Assembly: GCA_035550975.1 (NCBI GenBank)
Contig: DASZOC010000043.1
Coordinates: 1-53,571 of the forward strand
DNA length: 53,571 nt
Source: DASZOC01 sp035550975
GTDB lineage: Bacteria > Actinomycetota > CADDZG01 > WHSQ01
Reading direction: 5' to 3'
Below the pieces are notes generated by a model. It was not told where the DNA came from. It was given only the letters and a program-made list of their open reading frames with translations, and searched no databases. Both the position numbers and the translations under genes were made by a program. Below are positions 40,710 through 49,548 of this stretch, piece after piece. Numbering within the stretch: position 1 is the first letter of the stretch; the number at the start of each line of letters is the position of its first letter.

Positions 40710-42293
40710 ATGAAGGTTCTCGTTACCGAGCCCTTGTCGACCGCAGGCGTGGAAAGGCTGCGCGAGCATCTGACGGTCGACGAGAAGCTGGGACTGTCGC
40801 CGGACGAGCTCGCCGCGGTGATCGGCGATTACGACGCGCTGATCGTGCGCTCGGCGACGAAAGTGACGGCGGACATCATCGAGCAAGCTGGGAACCTCAA
40901 GGTCGTCGGTCGCGCCGGCATCGGCCTCGACAACGTCGACGTCGACGCGGCCACGAAGCACGGGGTGCTGGTCGTGAACGCGCCGCAATCGAATGTCCTG
41001 TCTGCCGCGGAGCACACGATGGCGTTGCTCCTGGCGCAAGCGCGCAACGTCCCCCAGGCGCACGCGGCGCTCAAGCTCGGGTCGTGGGAGCGCGAAAAAT
41101 GGCAGGGCGTCGAGCTTCACGGCAAGACGCTGGGGATCATCGGACTCGGGCGCGTCGGGACCCTCGTCGCGCAACGCGCGAGCGCGTTCGGCATGCGACT
41201 GGTCGCTTACGACCCCTATGTCGCGCCCGCTCGCGCCGCGCAGATGGGCGTCGACCTCGTCGACACCGTCGCCGAGGCATGTGCGCGCTCCGACTTCATC
41301 ACGATCCATCTCCCCAAGACGCCGGAGACGACCGGGATCATCGGTCCCGCCGAGCTCGACGCGGTGAAGCCGGGCGTCCGTATCGTCAACACCGCGCGCG
41401 GGGGGTTGATCGACGAGGCCGCTCTGGTTGCCGCTGTCCGTGACGGACGCGTCGGAGGGGCCGCCGTCGATGTCTTCGCCGGCGAGCCGGTGACTAGCCA
41501 CGAGCTGTTCGAGCTCGAGAACGTGGTGGTGACGCCGCACCTCGGAGCATCGACGGCCGAGGCTCAGGACAAAGCAGGGATGACGATCGCGGAACAGGTC
41601 CTGCTCGCGTTGCGCGGCGAATTCGTGCCTTACGCGGTGAACGTCGACGTCGGAACCGACATTCCGGAACCGGTACGCCCCTACCTCCAGCTGGCCGAGC
41701 GCCTCGGCCGAGTCGCAGTGGCGCTGGCCGGAGGAGGCATCTCGGCGCTGCGCTTCGAGTACCACGGAGGGCTCGCAGAGCACGACACGCGCGCGTTGAC
41801 GTTGTCGGCGCTGAAGGGAGCGTTCTCTGCCGTCGTGCACGAGCCGGTGACGTTCGTGAACGCGCCTCTGATCGCGAAGGAACGCGGCATAACCGTCGAG
41901 GAGTCGAAATCCTCGGAAACACTGGATTACGTCAACCTGATCGAGGTGCGTGCGCAGGCGCAGGACGAGACCGTTTCGGTCGCAGGCGTCCTCGTCGGCA
42001 AACGCGATACCGAACGCCTCGTGCGCGTGTACGGCTACGACCTCGATATGGCTTTCGCACCGGTGATGGCCTTCTTCCGTTACGACGACCGGCCGGGCAT
42101 CGTCGGCATCGTGGGGAGCTTGCTCGGGCAGGCGGGGGTGAACATCGGGAACATGCAGGTCGCGCGCCAGAGCGAAGGCGGGGAGGCGCTGATGGGTCTC
42201 GCGGTCGACTCACCGATCCCGCAACCGGTCCTCGACAGCATCACCACCGGCGCCGCCTTGAGCGACGCCCGCCTGATAGTCCTCTCGGAGTAG
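40710..42293 (+). CDS. serA: D-3-phosphoglycerate dehydrogenase
   Basis: SerA starts serine synthesis by oxidising 3-phosphoglycerate with NAD+. The 527 residues comprise the catalytic and NAD-binding part (about 1-310, GLGRVGTLVAQRA; IHLPKTPETTGI; TARGGLIDEAAL; HLGASTAEAQDKAG), an intervening domain (to about 450), and a C-terminal ACT domain (MAFFRYDDRPGIVGIVGSLL..NIGNMQVARQ) for feedback by serine. Long SerA of this kind is standard in actinobacteria. ATG 40710 is preferred over an open-frame extension 40 codons upstream. ilvE follows 61 bases later. Confidence 0.97.
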   Translation: MKVLVTEPLSTAGVERLREHLTVDEKLGLSPDELAAVIGDYDALIVRSATKVTADIIEQAGNLKVVGRAGIGLDNVDVDAATKHGVLVVNAPQSNVLSAAEHTMALLLAQARNVPQAHAALKLGSWEREKWQGVELHGKTLGIIGLGRVGTLVAQRASAFGMRLVAYDPYVAPARAAQMGVDLVDTVAEACARSDFITIHLPKTPETTGIIGPAELDAVKPGVRIVNTARGGLIDEAALVAAVRDGRVGGAAVDVFAGEPVTSHELFELENVVVTPHLGASTAEAQDKAGMTIAEQVLLALRGEFVPYAVNVDVGTDIPEPVRPYLQLAERLGRVAVALAGGGISALRFEYHGGLAEHDTRALTLSALKGAFSAVVHEPVTFVNAPLIAKERGITVEESKSSETLDYVNLIEVRAQAQDETVSVAGVLVGKRDTERLVRVYGYDLDMAFAPVMAFFRYDDRPGIVGIVGSLLGQAGVNIGNMQVARQSEGGEALMGLAVDSPIPQPVLDSITTGAALSDARLIVLSE

Positions 42294-42354
42294 GCTCCCG
42301 CGAGCGCGGGACGACATCTCGCGCGAGGGCCGAAAAAGCGGACAAGGAGACTCG

Positions 42355-43278
42355 ATGCCGATCCAGCCCGTCGACAAGGTGTGGATGAATGGCCGCCTCG
42401 TCGACTGGGCGGATGCGACGGTCCACATCCTGACGCACGCCCTGCACTACGGATCGGGCGTGTTCGAGGGCATCCGCTGCTACGAGACGTCTCGCGGTCC
42501 CGCCGTCTTCCGCCTGCGCGACCACCTGGAGCGCATGCACCGGTCCGCGAAGATCTTCATGATCGACATCCCCTACACATGTGACGAGCTGATAGATGCG
42601 GCGCACGAGCTGATCGAGGTCAACAAGCTCGACTCATGCTACGTCCGGCCAATCGCCTACCGCGGTTTCGGTGGCGAGATGGGCGTCAACCCGGAGAAGA
42701 ACCCGGTCGACGTGGCGATCGCGGTGTGGCACTGGGGCGCGTACCTCGGCGACGAGGCGCTGAAGAGTGGGATCCGCATGACGATCTCGTCGTGGCGCCG
42801 GCACGACCCGAACATCATCCCGCCGATGGCGAAGGTGACGGGCGCCTACATCAACGCGTCCGCCGCGAAGCAAGAGGCGGTCCACAAAGGGTTCGACGAG
42901 GCGATCATGTTGAACCCACAGGGCTACGTCGCGGAGGCGACGGGAGAGAACCTCTTCATCGTCCAGTCGGGGGAGATCTTCACGCCGCCGATGGCGGCGG
43001 GATCACTGCCGGGGATCACGCGTGACACCGTGACGAAGATCGCTCACGATCTGGACATCCCGATCCGCGAACAGATGATGACCCGAGCGAACCTCTACCT
43101 GGCCGACGAGATGTTCTGTTGCGGCACGGCCGCCGAGGTCACCCCCGTGCGGGAGATCGACGGACGTGAGATCGGCCCCCCGGGGCCGGTGACGCAGACG
43201 ATCCAACAGAAGTACTTCGCTATCGTGAAGGGTGAAGACGAGAAGTACTTCGACTGGCTGGACTTCGTTCGGAGCTAG
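42355..43278 (+). CDS. ilvE: Branched-chain amino acid aminotransferase
   Basis: This is a fold-type IV PLP transaminase of 307 residues making valine, leucine and isoleucine from their 2-oxo acids. Landmarks are WMNGRLVDWADATVHILTHALHYGSGVFEGIRCY, YVRPIAYRG, the PLP lysine in IIPPMAKVTGAYIN, EATGENLFIV, SLPGITRDTV and MFCCGTAAEVTPV. ACAAGGAG precedes ATG 42355. Upstream, the gap from serA contains a perfect 7-bp GC stem (42296-42311) without a T-run, so read-through from serA is possible. Confidence 0.95.
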   Translation: MPIQPVDKVWMNGRLVDWADATVHILTHALHYGSGVFEGIRCYETSRGPAVFRLRDHLERMHRSAKIFMIDIPYTCDELIDAAHELIEVNKLDSCYVRPIAYRGFGGEMGVNPEKNPVDVAIAVWHWGAYLGDEALKSGIRMTISSWRRHDPNIIPPMAKVTGAYINASAAKQEAVHKGFDEAIMLNPQGYVAEATGENLFIVQSGEIFTPPMAAGSLPGITRDTVTKIAHDLDIPIREQMMTRANLYLADEMFCCGTAAEVTPVREIDGREIGPPGPVTQTIQQKYFAIVKGEDEKYFDWLDFVRS

Positions 43279-43289
43279 CTGGTCAGTAG

Positions 43290-43694
43290 CTAGGCCCGCG
43301 CTCCCGTAGCGCACCGTTTCTTGGGAGGCGACAGGTAGACCTCGTGCAGTGTCGAGACGATCGTCGAGGTCGCCACTCCCTTCGACAAGAACGCGGTCGC
43401 GCATGCCGATATCGCTTGGCGGGCGACCGCGGGCGCCTCGAACCCCGATACGACGAGGATCCGCACGCCCGGAGAGGCTTCGTGGATCATCGGGATCGCG
43501 TGGATCCCGTCGACGCGCGGCATCGCGACGTCCAGAGTGACGACGTCGGGCCGGAGCTCGCGCGCTTTCTCCGCCGCTTCCTGACCGTCGCTGGCTTCTC
43601 CGACCACCTCGAAGCGGCCGTCTGTCTCGAGCATGAGGCGGAACAGGACACGGAGCTCGGGAACGTCGTCGACGACCAGCACACGTATGGACAT
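43290..43694 (-). CDS. Stand-alone response-regulator receiver protein
   Basis: This 134-residue protein consists of a CheY-like receiver domain only. The phosphorylation pocket is intact: Asp9 and Asp10 in VVDDVPE, phospho-acceptor Asp55 in TLDVAMP, switch Ser83 in VVSG and Lys105 in LSKG. No output domain follows; the last 15 residues are a short basic tail. ATG 43694 is chosen over a longer frame because MSIRVLVVDD is the usual start. It is divergent from the His-less sensor gene (120 bases between starts), suggesting a functional pair. Confidence 0.9.
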   Translation of the reverse strand: MSIRVLVVDDVPELRVLFRLMLETDGRFEVVGEASDGQEAAEKARELRPDVVTLDVAMPRVDGIHAIPMIHEASPGVRILVVSGFEAPAVARQAISACATAFLSKGVATSTIVSTLHEVYLSPPKKRCATGARA

Positions 43695-43802
43695 AGGCGG
43701 ATTGTTGCATGCGCTTGCGCGACAATCCCTACGTATTTCGGACACTCTCGGACAATCACCTAGGACCTGGCGCGGTTCCGTTTCGCGCGACGACCCTGCG
43801 CC

Positions 43803-43808
43803 TAAGCT
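43803..43808 (+). promoter_or_regulatory. -10 box TAAGCT before the sensor gene
   Basis: TAAGCT ends 6 nt before ATG 43815, and closer to the in-frame GTG 43809 and ATG 43812; a leaderless mRNA would favour ATG 43815. Confidence 0.45.
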
Positions 43809-43814
43809 GTGATG

Positions 43815-45155
43815 ATGGAAGCGGTCCTCGAATGGGTACTGGCGCTGAGCTCCGCGGCTCTTGCGGTCCTCGTCTACCGCATCTATGCGAGCCGCCGCGA
43901 CGAGGCGAGTCGCTGGGCTTTCCTGACCTTCGCCGTGCTTGGTTATGTCGTGTTCGTCGGCAGGATCCTGCCCGACGACCCCGACGCGGCCCTGCTACAG
44001 ATGGTCGAGAAGCTCAATATCGCGATCCTTCTATGCTTCCCGTACTTCCTGTTCCGCCTCGCGTCGACCTTCCGGCCGGTTCCGAAACTCGTGGGCGCGA
44101 TCGCCTTGGGCACGACGGCAGCGATCGTGATCGCTTCGCTGCTCGTGCAGCTTCCCGACGACGGCGAGCCCCGGTCGAAGACGGTGGAGCTGTTCATCCT
44201 GGCCCTGCTGACGCAGTGGGTCTTGCTCTCGGGAACCGCGGCCGTCCTGTTCTGGAACGCGGGACGCGGGCAACCGGAGGTCTCACGCCGGCGCATGCGG
44301 ATGCTGAGTCTCGGAGCGGTAGCGCTCAGCGTGGCGCTGGTGCTGGCAGGCGAAGCCGGCGAGTCCCCCGCGGTATCCGTGGTCATCCAGCTGATCGCGC
44401 TCGCGAGCGTCGTCTCTTTCTTCCTCGCGTTCGCTCCGCCGAGCTGGCTGCGAACGATCTGGCGCAAGCCGGTGGAGGACTCGCTGCGCCGGGCGGCGCT
44501 CGACCTGATGGCCGCCGAGCGCGCCGAAGATGTTCTCGACGTCTTGTTGCCTCACGCGATCGGGATCGTCGGCGGTGAAGGCGTCGCCGTCGTGGACCCC
44601 GGCGGCAAGGTCATCGGGTCTCGAGGTCTCGAACCGGCCGACATCGCCCGCGCCGGGCTCCCGGCGACCGTGCTGGCGCGCGATCGTGCCGCGTCGGAAG
44701 GACTCGTGCACCTGGAGTTCCCGTTCGGCGCGATCGTCGTGCGAACTAGCCCTACGACGCCGTTCTTCGGCCAGGATGAGGTCGATCTTCTGGGCGCGTT
44801 GGGCGCTCTCGCCAACCTCGCGATGGAACGCGTTGCGTCGGGTGACCTGCGCGTGCAGCTGGAGAAAGCGAACCTCCGGAGGCAGCAGGCGCTCGAGATC
44901 AACGACAACATCGTCCAGGGCCTCGCAGTCGCGAAGTACTCGTTCGATCTCGGGCAGACCGAAAAGGCCCACGAAGCGATCGAGGGAACGCTAGTGGCGG
45001 CACGCGCGATCATCAGCGAGCTGCTGGAGGACCTCGGTTCGGAGATGGACTTCGCCCCGGGGACGTTGACGCGTGGCCGCGCTGCGACGGGTTTCATGGA
45101 CACACCCGCGGCTCCCGACGCCCAGGAGGAGCAAGCCGGTCGCGGCGAGGCGTAA
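43815..45155 (+). CDS. 7-TM/GAF sensor with His-less dimerisation domain and no ATPase
   Basis: The 446-residue protein has seven hydrophobic helices (about 4-24, 34-52, 67-85, 91-111, 124-147, 163-179, 186-207), then a GAF-like domain (about 225-340). A coiled-coil segment resembling HisKA_3 follows, in which ALEINDNIVQGL carries Asn363 where kinases have the phospho-accepting histidine. Only about 50 residues of low-complexity tail come after, so there is no HATPase_c domain. It therefore cannot work as an ordinary kinase. It is divergent from a stand-alone receiver. GTG 43809 and ATG 43812 are alternative starts. Confidence 0.8.
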   Translation: MEAVLEWVLALSSAALAVLVYRIYASRRDEASRWAFLTFAVLGYVVFVGRILPDDPDAALLQMVEKLNIAILLCFPYFLFRLASTFRPVPKLVGAIALGTTAAIVIASLLVQLPDDGEPRSKTVELFILALLTQWVLLSGTAAVLFWNAGRGQPEVSRRRMRMLSLGAVALSVALVLAGEAGESPAVSVVIQLIALASVVSFFLAFAPPSWLRTIWRKPVEDSLRRAALDLMAAERAEDVLDVLLPHAIGIVGGEGVAVVDPGGKVIGSRGLEPADIARAGLPATVLARDRAASEGLVHLEFPFGAIVVRTSPTTPFFGQDEVDLLGALGALANLAMERVASGDLRVQLEKANLRRQQALEINDNIVQGLAVAKYSFDLGQTEKAHEAIEGTLVAARAIISELLEDLGSEMDFAPGTLTRGRAATGFMDTPAAPDAQEEQAGRGEA

Positions 45156-45156
45156 G

Positions 45157-45162
45157 TATCCT
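45157..45162 (+). promoter_or_regulatory. -10 box TATCCT before gltX
   Basis: TATCCT lies 6 nt before ATG 45169, in the 13 bases between the sensor stop and gltX; a leaderless start is likely. Confidence 0.5.
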
Positions 45163-45168
45163 GACTTG

Positions 45169-46599
45169 ATGGCACCGGTAAGGACCCGCATCGCCCCTGC
45201 ACCGAGCGGCTCGATCCACGTCGGCAACGCGCGTACGGCTCTCTACAACTGGCTCTACGCGCGCCACCACGATGGGATCTTCATCCTGCGCGTCGAAGAT
45301 ACCGATGCGAAACGTGCGACCGACGCGGCCTACGACGCGGTGATCGAGGACCTCCGGTGGCTGGGCCTGAGCTGGGACGAGGGCCCCGAAGCCGGAGGAG
45401 AGCTCGGTCCCTACCGGCAGAGCGAGAGGCTGCCACGCTACGACGCTGCGGCCCAGGATCTCGTCGCGCGCGGCCATGCCTACCGCTGTTACTGCACGGC
45501 CGAAGAGCTCGAGCAGCGCAGGAAGGTCGCACTCGCCGAGCGCCGTAAGCCCGGCTATGACGGGCGCTGCCGGAACCTGACGGATGAGGAGCGAGCTGCA
45601 TTCGAAGCCGAGGGGCGGGAGTTCGCGGTCCGCTTCGCCGTGCCGGCGGACCGGACGATCGTGTTCCGCGACGAGGTCCGGGGCGAGATCGCGACCGAGA
45701 CGCGCCAGATCCCCGACTTCGTGATCCAGAGGTCCGACGGCTCGCCGACGTACATGCTTGCCGCCGCGGTCGACGACGCGTTGATGAACGTGACGCATGT
45801 GATCCGCGGCGAAGACCTCGTCGCCGCGACGCCGCGCCAGTTGCTGTTGCGCGAGGCGATGGGGGTGCACGACGTGCCGGTCTTCGCCCACCTCCCCCTG
45901 CTCGTCGACGAGAAGGGCAAACCGTTGTCGAAGCGGTGGGGCGATGTCGCGGTGCGCGCGTACCGCGACCAGGGGTACCTGCCCGAGGCGATGGTGAACT
46001 ACCTCGCGCTGCTCGGGTGGAGCTACGACGACAAGACCAACATCTTCTCGATCGCGGAGCTGGTCGAGCATTTCTCGCTCGAACGCGTCGGCAAGAACCC
46101 CGCCACGTTCGACGTCGGCAAGCTCGAATGGCTGAACATGCACTACATCAAGGCCTTGAGTCCCGCGGAACTGGCCGAGCGGCTCGTTCCGTTCTGCGTC
46201 CGCGCCGGTATAGAGGCCGACTCCGATGACGGGCGGGCGCGTCTCGAGGCGGTCGCGCCGCTGATATCGGAGCGTCTTAAGCGTCTGGACGAGGCCCCAC
46301 CGATGGTGCGGTTCCTCTTCGGTCGCCCTGCGCCGGACGAGAAGGCGGCGAAGGCGCTGGAGGGCCAGGCGGACTACCTCGCGGCGGCCGCGGCCGCGCT
46401 CGGGGACCTCGAGAAGTGGACCACCGCGTCGATCGAGGAGGCTCTGCGGAGTCTCGCGGAACGACGCGGCCTCAAGCCCAAGCAAGCGTTCCAGCCGTTG
46501 CGCGCCGCGGTTACGGGGACGCTGGTGTCGCCGCCACTGTTCGAGTCGCTTGAGATCCTGGGCCGCGAAGAGACGCTCGCACGCGTGGGGGCCGTGTAG
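45169..46599 (+). CDS. gltX: Glutamyl-tRNA synthetase
   Basis: This is a class I aminoacyl-tRNA synthetase of 476 residues that charges tRNA(Glu) and, where GatCAB is present, often tRNA(Gln). The HIGH-like site is APSGSIHVGNA and the KMSKS-like site is KPLSKRWG. Further landmarks are LRVEDTDAKRATD, YRCYCTAEEL, HVIRGEDLVAATPRQ and the C-terminal anticodon-binding helices. ATG 45169 is taken as start; the open frame continues upstream through the sensor gene in another frame. tRNA-Gln and tRNA-Glu follow directly. Confidence 0.97.
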   Translation: MAPVRTRIAPAPSGSIHVGNARTALYNWLYARHHDGIFILRVEDTDAKRATDAAYDAVIEDLRWLGLSWDEGPEAGGELGPYRQSERLPRYDAAAQDLVARGHAYRCYCTAEELEQRRKVALAERRKPGYDGRCRNLTDEERAAFEAEGREFAVRFAVPADRTIVFRDEVRGEIATETRQIPDFVIQRSDGSPTYMLAAAVDDALMNVTHVIRGEDLVAATPRQLLLREAMGVHDVPVFAHLPLLVDEKGKPLSKRWGDVAVRAYRDQGYLPEAMVNYLALLGWSYDDKTNIFSIAELVEHFSLERVGKNPATFDVGKLEWLNMHYIKALSPAELAERLVPFCVRAGIEADSDDGRARLEAVAPLISERLKRLDEAPPMVRFLFGRPAPDEKAAKALEGQADYLAAAAAALGDLEKWTTASIEEALRSLAERRGLKPKQAFQPLRAAVTGTLVSPPLFESLEILGREETLARVGAV

Positions 46600-46617
46600 T
46601 GTCGGCAGCCGCCTTGA

Positions 46618-46690
46618 TGGGGCGTGGGGTAACCTGGCAGCCCGGCGGATTCTGGTTCCGTTAGTCCTGGTTCGAATCCAGGCGCCCCAG
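46618..46690 (+). tRNA. tRNA-Gln (anticodon CTG)
   Basis: A complete cloverleaf starts 18 bases after gltX. The acceptor TGGGGCG pairs with CGCCCCA. The anticodon stem GCGGA/TCCGT holds loop TTCTGGT, giving CTG at 46652-46654 for CAG. The T-arm CCTGG/CCAGG has loop TTCGAAT. The discriminator is G. CCA is not encoded. Confidence 0.95.
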
Positions 46691-46699
46691 CTGCAGCTT

Positions 46700-46774
46700 G
46701 GCCCGGTAGTCTAGTTGGCCTAGGACGCCGCCCTCTCAAGGCGGAGATCACGGGTTCGAATCCCGTCCGGGCTA
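46700..46774 (+). tRNA. tRNA-Glu (anticodon CTC)
   Basis: Nine bases separate it from tRNA-Gln. The acceptor GGCCCGG pairs with CCGGGCT through one G-T pair at the end. The anticodon arm CCGCC/GGCGG has loop CTCTCAA, so the anticodon CTC (46735-46737) reads GAG. The T-arm is ACGGG/CCCGT with loop TTCGAAT, and the discriminator is A. CCA is not encoded. Its 3' half is repeated at 46863-46901. Confidence 0.95.
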
Positions 46775-46778
46775 CGAA
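46740..46778 (+). repeat. 39-bp direct repeat, copy 1 (3' half of tRNA-Glu)
   Basis: This copy is the anticodon-stem-to-3'-end half of the intact tRNA-Glu gene plus four flanking bases. It is identical over 39 bases to 46863-46901. Confidence 0.95.
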
Positions 46779-46862
46779 GTAAGCATTACCGGAGCTGGTG
46801 CGACAGGCGCAGGCTCCACCTGTGGAGGCAAGGCGGCGTCGGGAACGCCGTCCCCGTCCATG

Positions 46863-46901
46863 GGCGGAGATCACGGGTTCGAATCCCGTCCGGGCTACGA
46901 A
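46863..46901 (+). repeat. 39-bp direct repeat, copy 2 (isolated tRNA-Glu 3' half)
   Basis: The copy lacks the tRNA 5' half. Between the copies lie 84 bases containing two small hairpins (CTCCAC/GTGGAG and GGCG/CGCC). This is the pattern of an integrase attachment site left after a lost element, or of a tandem-duplication scar. Confidence 0.9.
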
Positions 46902-46961
46902 CGAGTACGTCCGCGTCGCCGATCTTTGGCGGCGCGGCTTTCATGAGAGAAGGAGTTACCG

Positions 46962-47309
46962 ATGAACCCCACCGACCTCGTCGAGAGGCCGCACCTGCGT
47001 GACGACGTGCCGGATTTCCGGGCGGGCGACACGGTGAAGGTCCACGTCCGCGTGGTCGAGGGCGAGCGCGAGCGCATCCAGGTGTTCGAAGGCATCACGA
47101 TCCGTCGCCGGGGGAGCCAGTTGTCGGCAACGTTCACCGTCCGCAAGATCAGCTTCGGCGTCGGGGTCGAAAGGACCTTTCCGGTCCACTCCCCGATGAT
47201 CTCGAAGATCGAAGTCGTCACTCGGGGCGACGTCCGGCGGGCGAAGCTCTACTACCTCCGTAGCCGGGTCGGCAAGAAGGCGAAGGTCAAAGAGAAGCGC
47301 GAGGTCTAG
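46962..47309 (+). CDS. rplS: Ribosomal protein L19
   Basis: The 115-residue L19 sits at the 30S-50S interface. The characteristic FRAGDTVKVHVRVVEGERERIQVFEG, ITIRRRGSQLSATFTVRKIS, GVGVERTFPVHSPMI and VVTRGDVRRAKLYYLR are present. AAGGAG stands before ATG 46962. It is the first gene of the conserved actinobacterial block leading to dprA; lepB begins at the next base after its stop. Confidence 0.98.
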   Translation: MNPTDLVERPHLRDDVPDFRAGDTVKVHVRVVEGERERIQVFEGITIRRRGSQLSATFTVRKISFGVGVERTFPVHSPMISKIEVVTRGDVRRAKLYYLRSRVGKKAKVKEKREV

Positions 47310-48001
<692 letters not shown>

Positions 48002-48005
<4 letters not shown>

Positions 48006-48778
48006 CGCAAGAGGAGCCTTCCGCGACGACGGCGGAGGAATCCTCGCAGCAACCGGTCACGACGGCGGGGGAGGGGCCGTCCCAGGAACCGGTCACGACG
48101 GCGGGCGAGGAGCCGTCTGCGAGGCGGTCGTGGTTCGCATCCCTCCTCAAGCACCTTACGGAGCTTCCCGCGCTCATTCTCGCGGCGTTCGTCATCGCGG
48201 TGTTGATCAAGACCTTCCTCGTCCAGGCGTTCTTCATCCCGTCCGAGTCGATGCTCCCGACCCTCCACCCCGGAGACCGGGTCCTGGTGGAGAAGATCAG
48301 CTACCGGTTGCACGACCCGCGGCGTCACGACGTGGTCGTGTTCGAGAAGTCGGTCTTCGGCGAGGCGCTGGACGTTCCGTGGTGGGAGGACGCACGCAAC
48401 TTCTTCCGCGAGCTGCTTGGGTTGCCGGTCGGAGCTCAGGAGGACTACATCAAGAGGATCGTCGCGGTCGGCGGCGACACGATCCGGTACGTCGGGACCC
48501 CGCGGCGCCTGCTGGTGAACGGCGAGCGCGTGGAGCAGCCGTTCATCCGGGGAGGCCGCGACCGCTTCAGCTCGACCATCACGGAGCAGGATTGCCAGCG
48601 CCTCGGGATGCGGGCCTCCGATGGCGGCTGCCTGGTGCCCGCGGGCCGCGTGTTCGTGATGGGCGACAACCGGAGCGACTCGGAGGATTCCCGGATCCTC
48701 GGGCCGATCGACGAGGAGCGCATCGTGGGGCGGGCGTTCGTCATCATCTGGCCTCCGGACGACCTGGGAGGAATATGA
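48002..48778 (+). CDS. lepB: Signal peptidase I (second copy)
   Basis: The 258-residue paralogue is coupled to the first copy. Its N-terminal tail carries a 12-residue duplication (QPVTTAGEGPSQ, EPVTTAGEEPSA). The membrane helix spans about 56-75. Ser83 (IPSESMLPTL) and Lys151 (DYIKRIVAVGGDTI) form the catalytic dyad, with MGDNRSDSEDSR as the box-E signature. A larger insert, with VPWWEDARNFFRELLGL and two extra cysteines near 200-212, distinguishes it from copy one. Mycobacterium has a single lepB here; the pair may have divided substrates. Confidence 0.95.
48051..48119 (+). repeat. 36-bp tandem repeat in the second lepB
   Basis: Two units offset by 36 bases (from 48051 and 48087) encode QPVTTAGEGPSQ-like segments in the cytoplasmic tail. 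Confidence 0.8.
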
Positions 48779-48802
48779 ATGCCTACCGGGGGCACGGCGG
48801 AT

Positions 48803-48808
48803 TAGAGT
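48803..48808 (+). promoter_or_regulatory. -10 box TAGAGT before rnhB
   Basis: TAGAGT lies 8 nt before ATG 48817, within the 38-base gap after lepB; an internal promoter is plausible. Confidence 0.45.
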
Positions 48809-48816
48809 CTGGCGCG

Positions 48817-49548
48817 ATGGTGGCACTAGCGCCCGGCCGGCTCGAAGCTCGGTTGACCCAGGGCGGCTTCCAGGTTGTCGCGGGTGCGGACGAGGTCGGA
48901 CGAGGAGCGTTGGCAGGGCCCCTCGTCGCCGCGGCCGTCATCCTCCCCCCCGAGGCCGAGATCGACGGCCTGCGCGACTCGAAGCTGTGCACTCGCCTCC
49001 AGCGCGAGCGGATCGCGGCGCAGATCCACGAGGTGGCCCTCGCGGTGTCGATCGTCAAGGTGCGCCACGATCGGATCGACCGCGATGGCCTGCATCGGTG
49101 CAACATGCAGGCTCTGAGGCGGGCGCTGAAGCGACTCGAGGTCACCCCGGACTTCGTGCTTCTGGACGCCTTCCGGATGCAGCGGCTCTCGTGGCCCGCC
49201 CTGGCGGTCAAGAAGGCCGACGTGGTCTCGAAGAACGTCGCGGCGGCGTCGATCGTCGCCAAGGTCCACCGGGACCGGGCGATGCGCCGCTACCACCGGA
49301 GGTACAAGCAATACGGGTTCGCCACGAACGTCGGCTACGGCACCTCCGAGCACTGGGCCGCTCTCAAGCGGTTCGGCCCCTGCGAGATCCATCGCCGATC
49401 CTTCTTCGGGGTGGTCGGATTCCCCGATGAAGATGGTGTGATCCGGCCTCACGCGGCGCGAGAATTAGGGGTGGAGCAGCAAGCTTCGGACACCCCGGTT
49501 CCGGTCGCCTCGTCTACGGAACCCGCAGTCGAAGAGGAGACGGAATGA
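48817..49548 (+). CDS. rnhB: Ribonuclease HII
   Basis: RNase HII removes RNA primers and single ribonucleotides from DNA. The 243 residues include the catalytic GADEVGRGALAGPL (Asp-Glu), DSKLCTRLQRERI, LLDAFRM, KADVVSKNVAAASIVAKVHRD and GYGTSEHWAAL. The C-terminal tail of about 45 residues is acidic and atypically long. ATG 48817 is chosen for its -10 spacing and family N-terminus. Its stop overlaps the DUF2469 start (ATGA). Confidence 0.96.
   Translation: MVALAPGRLEARLTQGGFQVVAGADEVGRGALAGPLVAAAVILPPEAEIDGLRDSKLCTRLQRERIAAQIHEVALAVSIVKVRHDRIDRDGLHRCNMQALRRALKRLEVTPDFVLLDAFRMQRLSWPALAVKKADVVSKNVAAASIVAKVHRDRAMRRYHRRYKQYGFATNVGYGTSEHWAALKRFGPCEIHRRSFFGVVGFPDEDGVIRPHAARELGVEQQASDTPVPVASSTEPAVEEETE

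Noticed and set aside
42296..42311. A perfect 7-bp GC stem (TCCCGCG/CGCGGGA) after serA as a terminator.
   Set aside because: It has a two-base loop and no T-run, so termination is not supported; noted only as a palindrome.
46779..46862. The 84-base spacer as a second, degenerate tRNA gene.
   Set aside because: It cannot supply acceptor, D and anticodon 5' strands matching the second 3' half.
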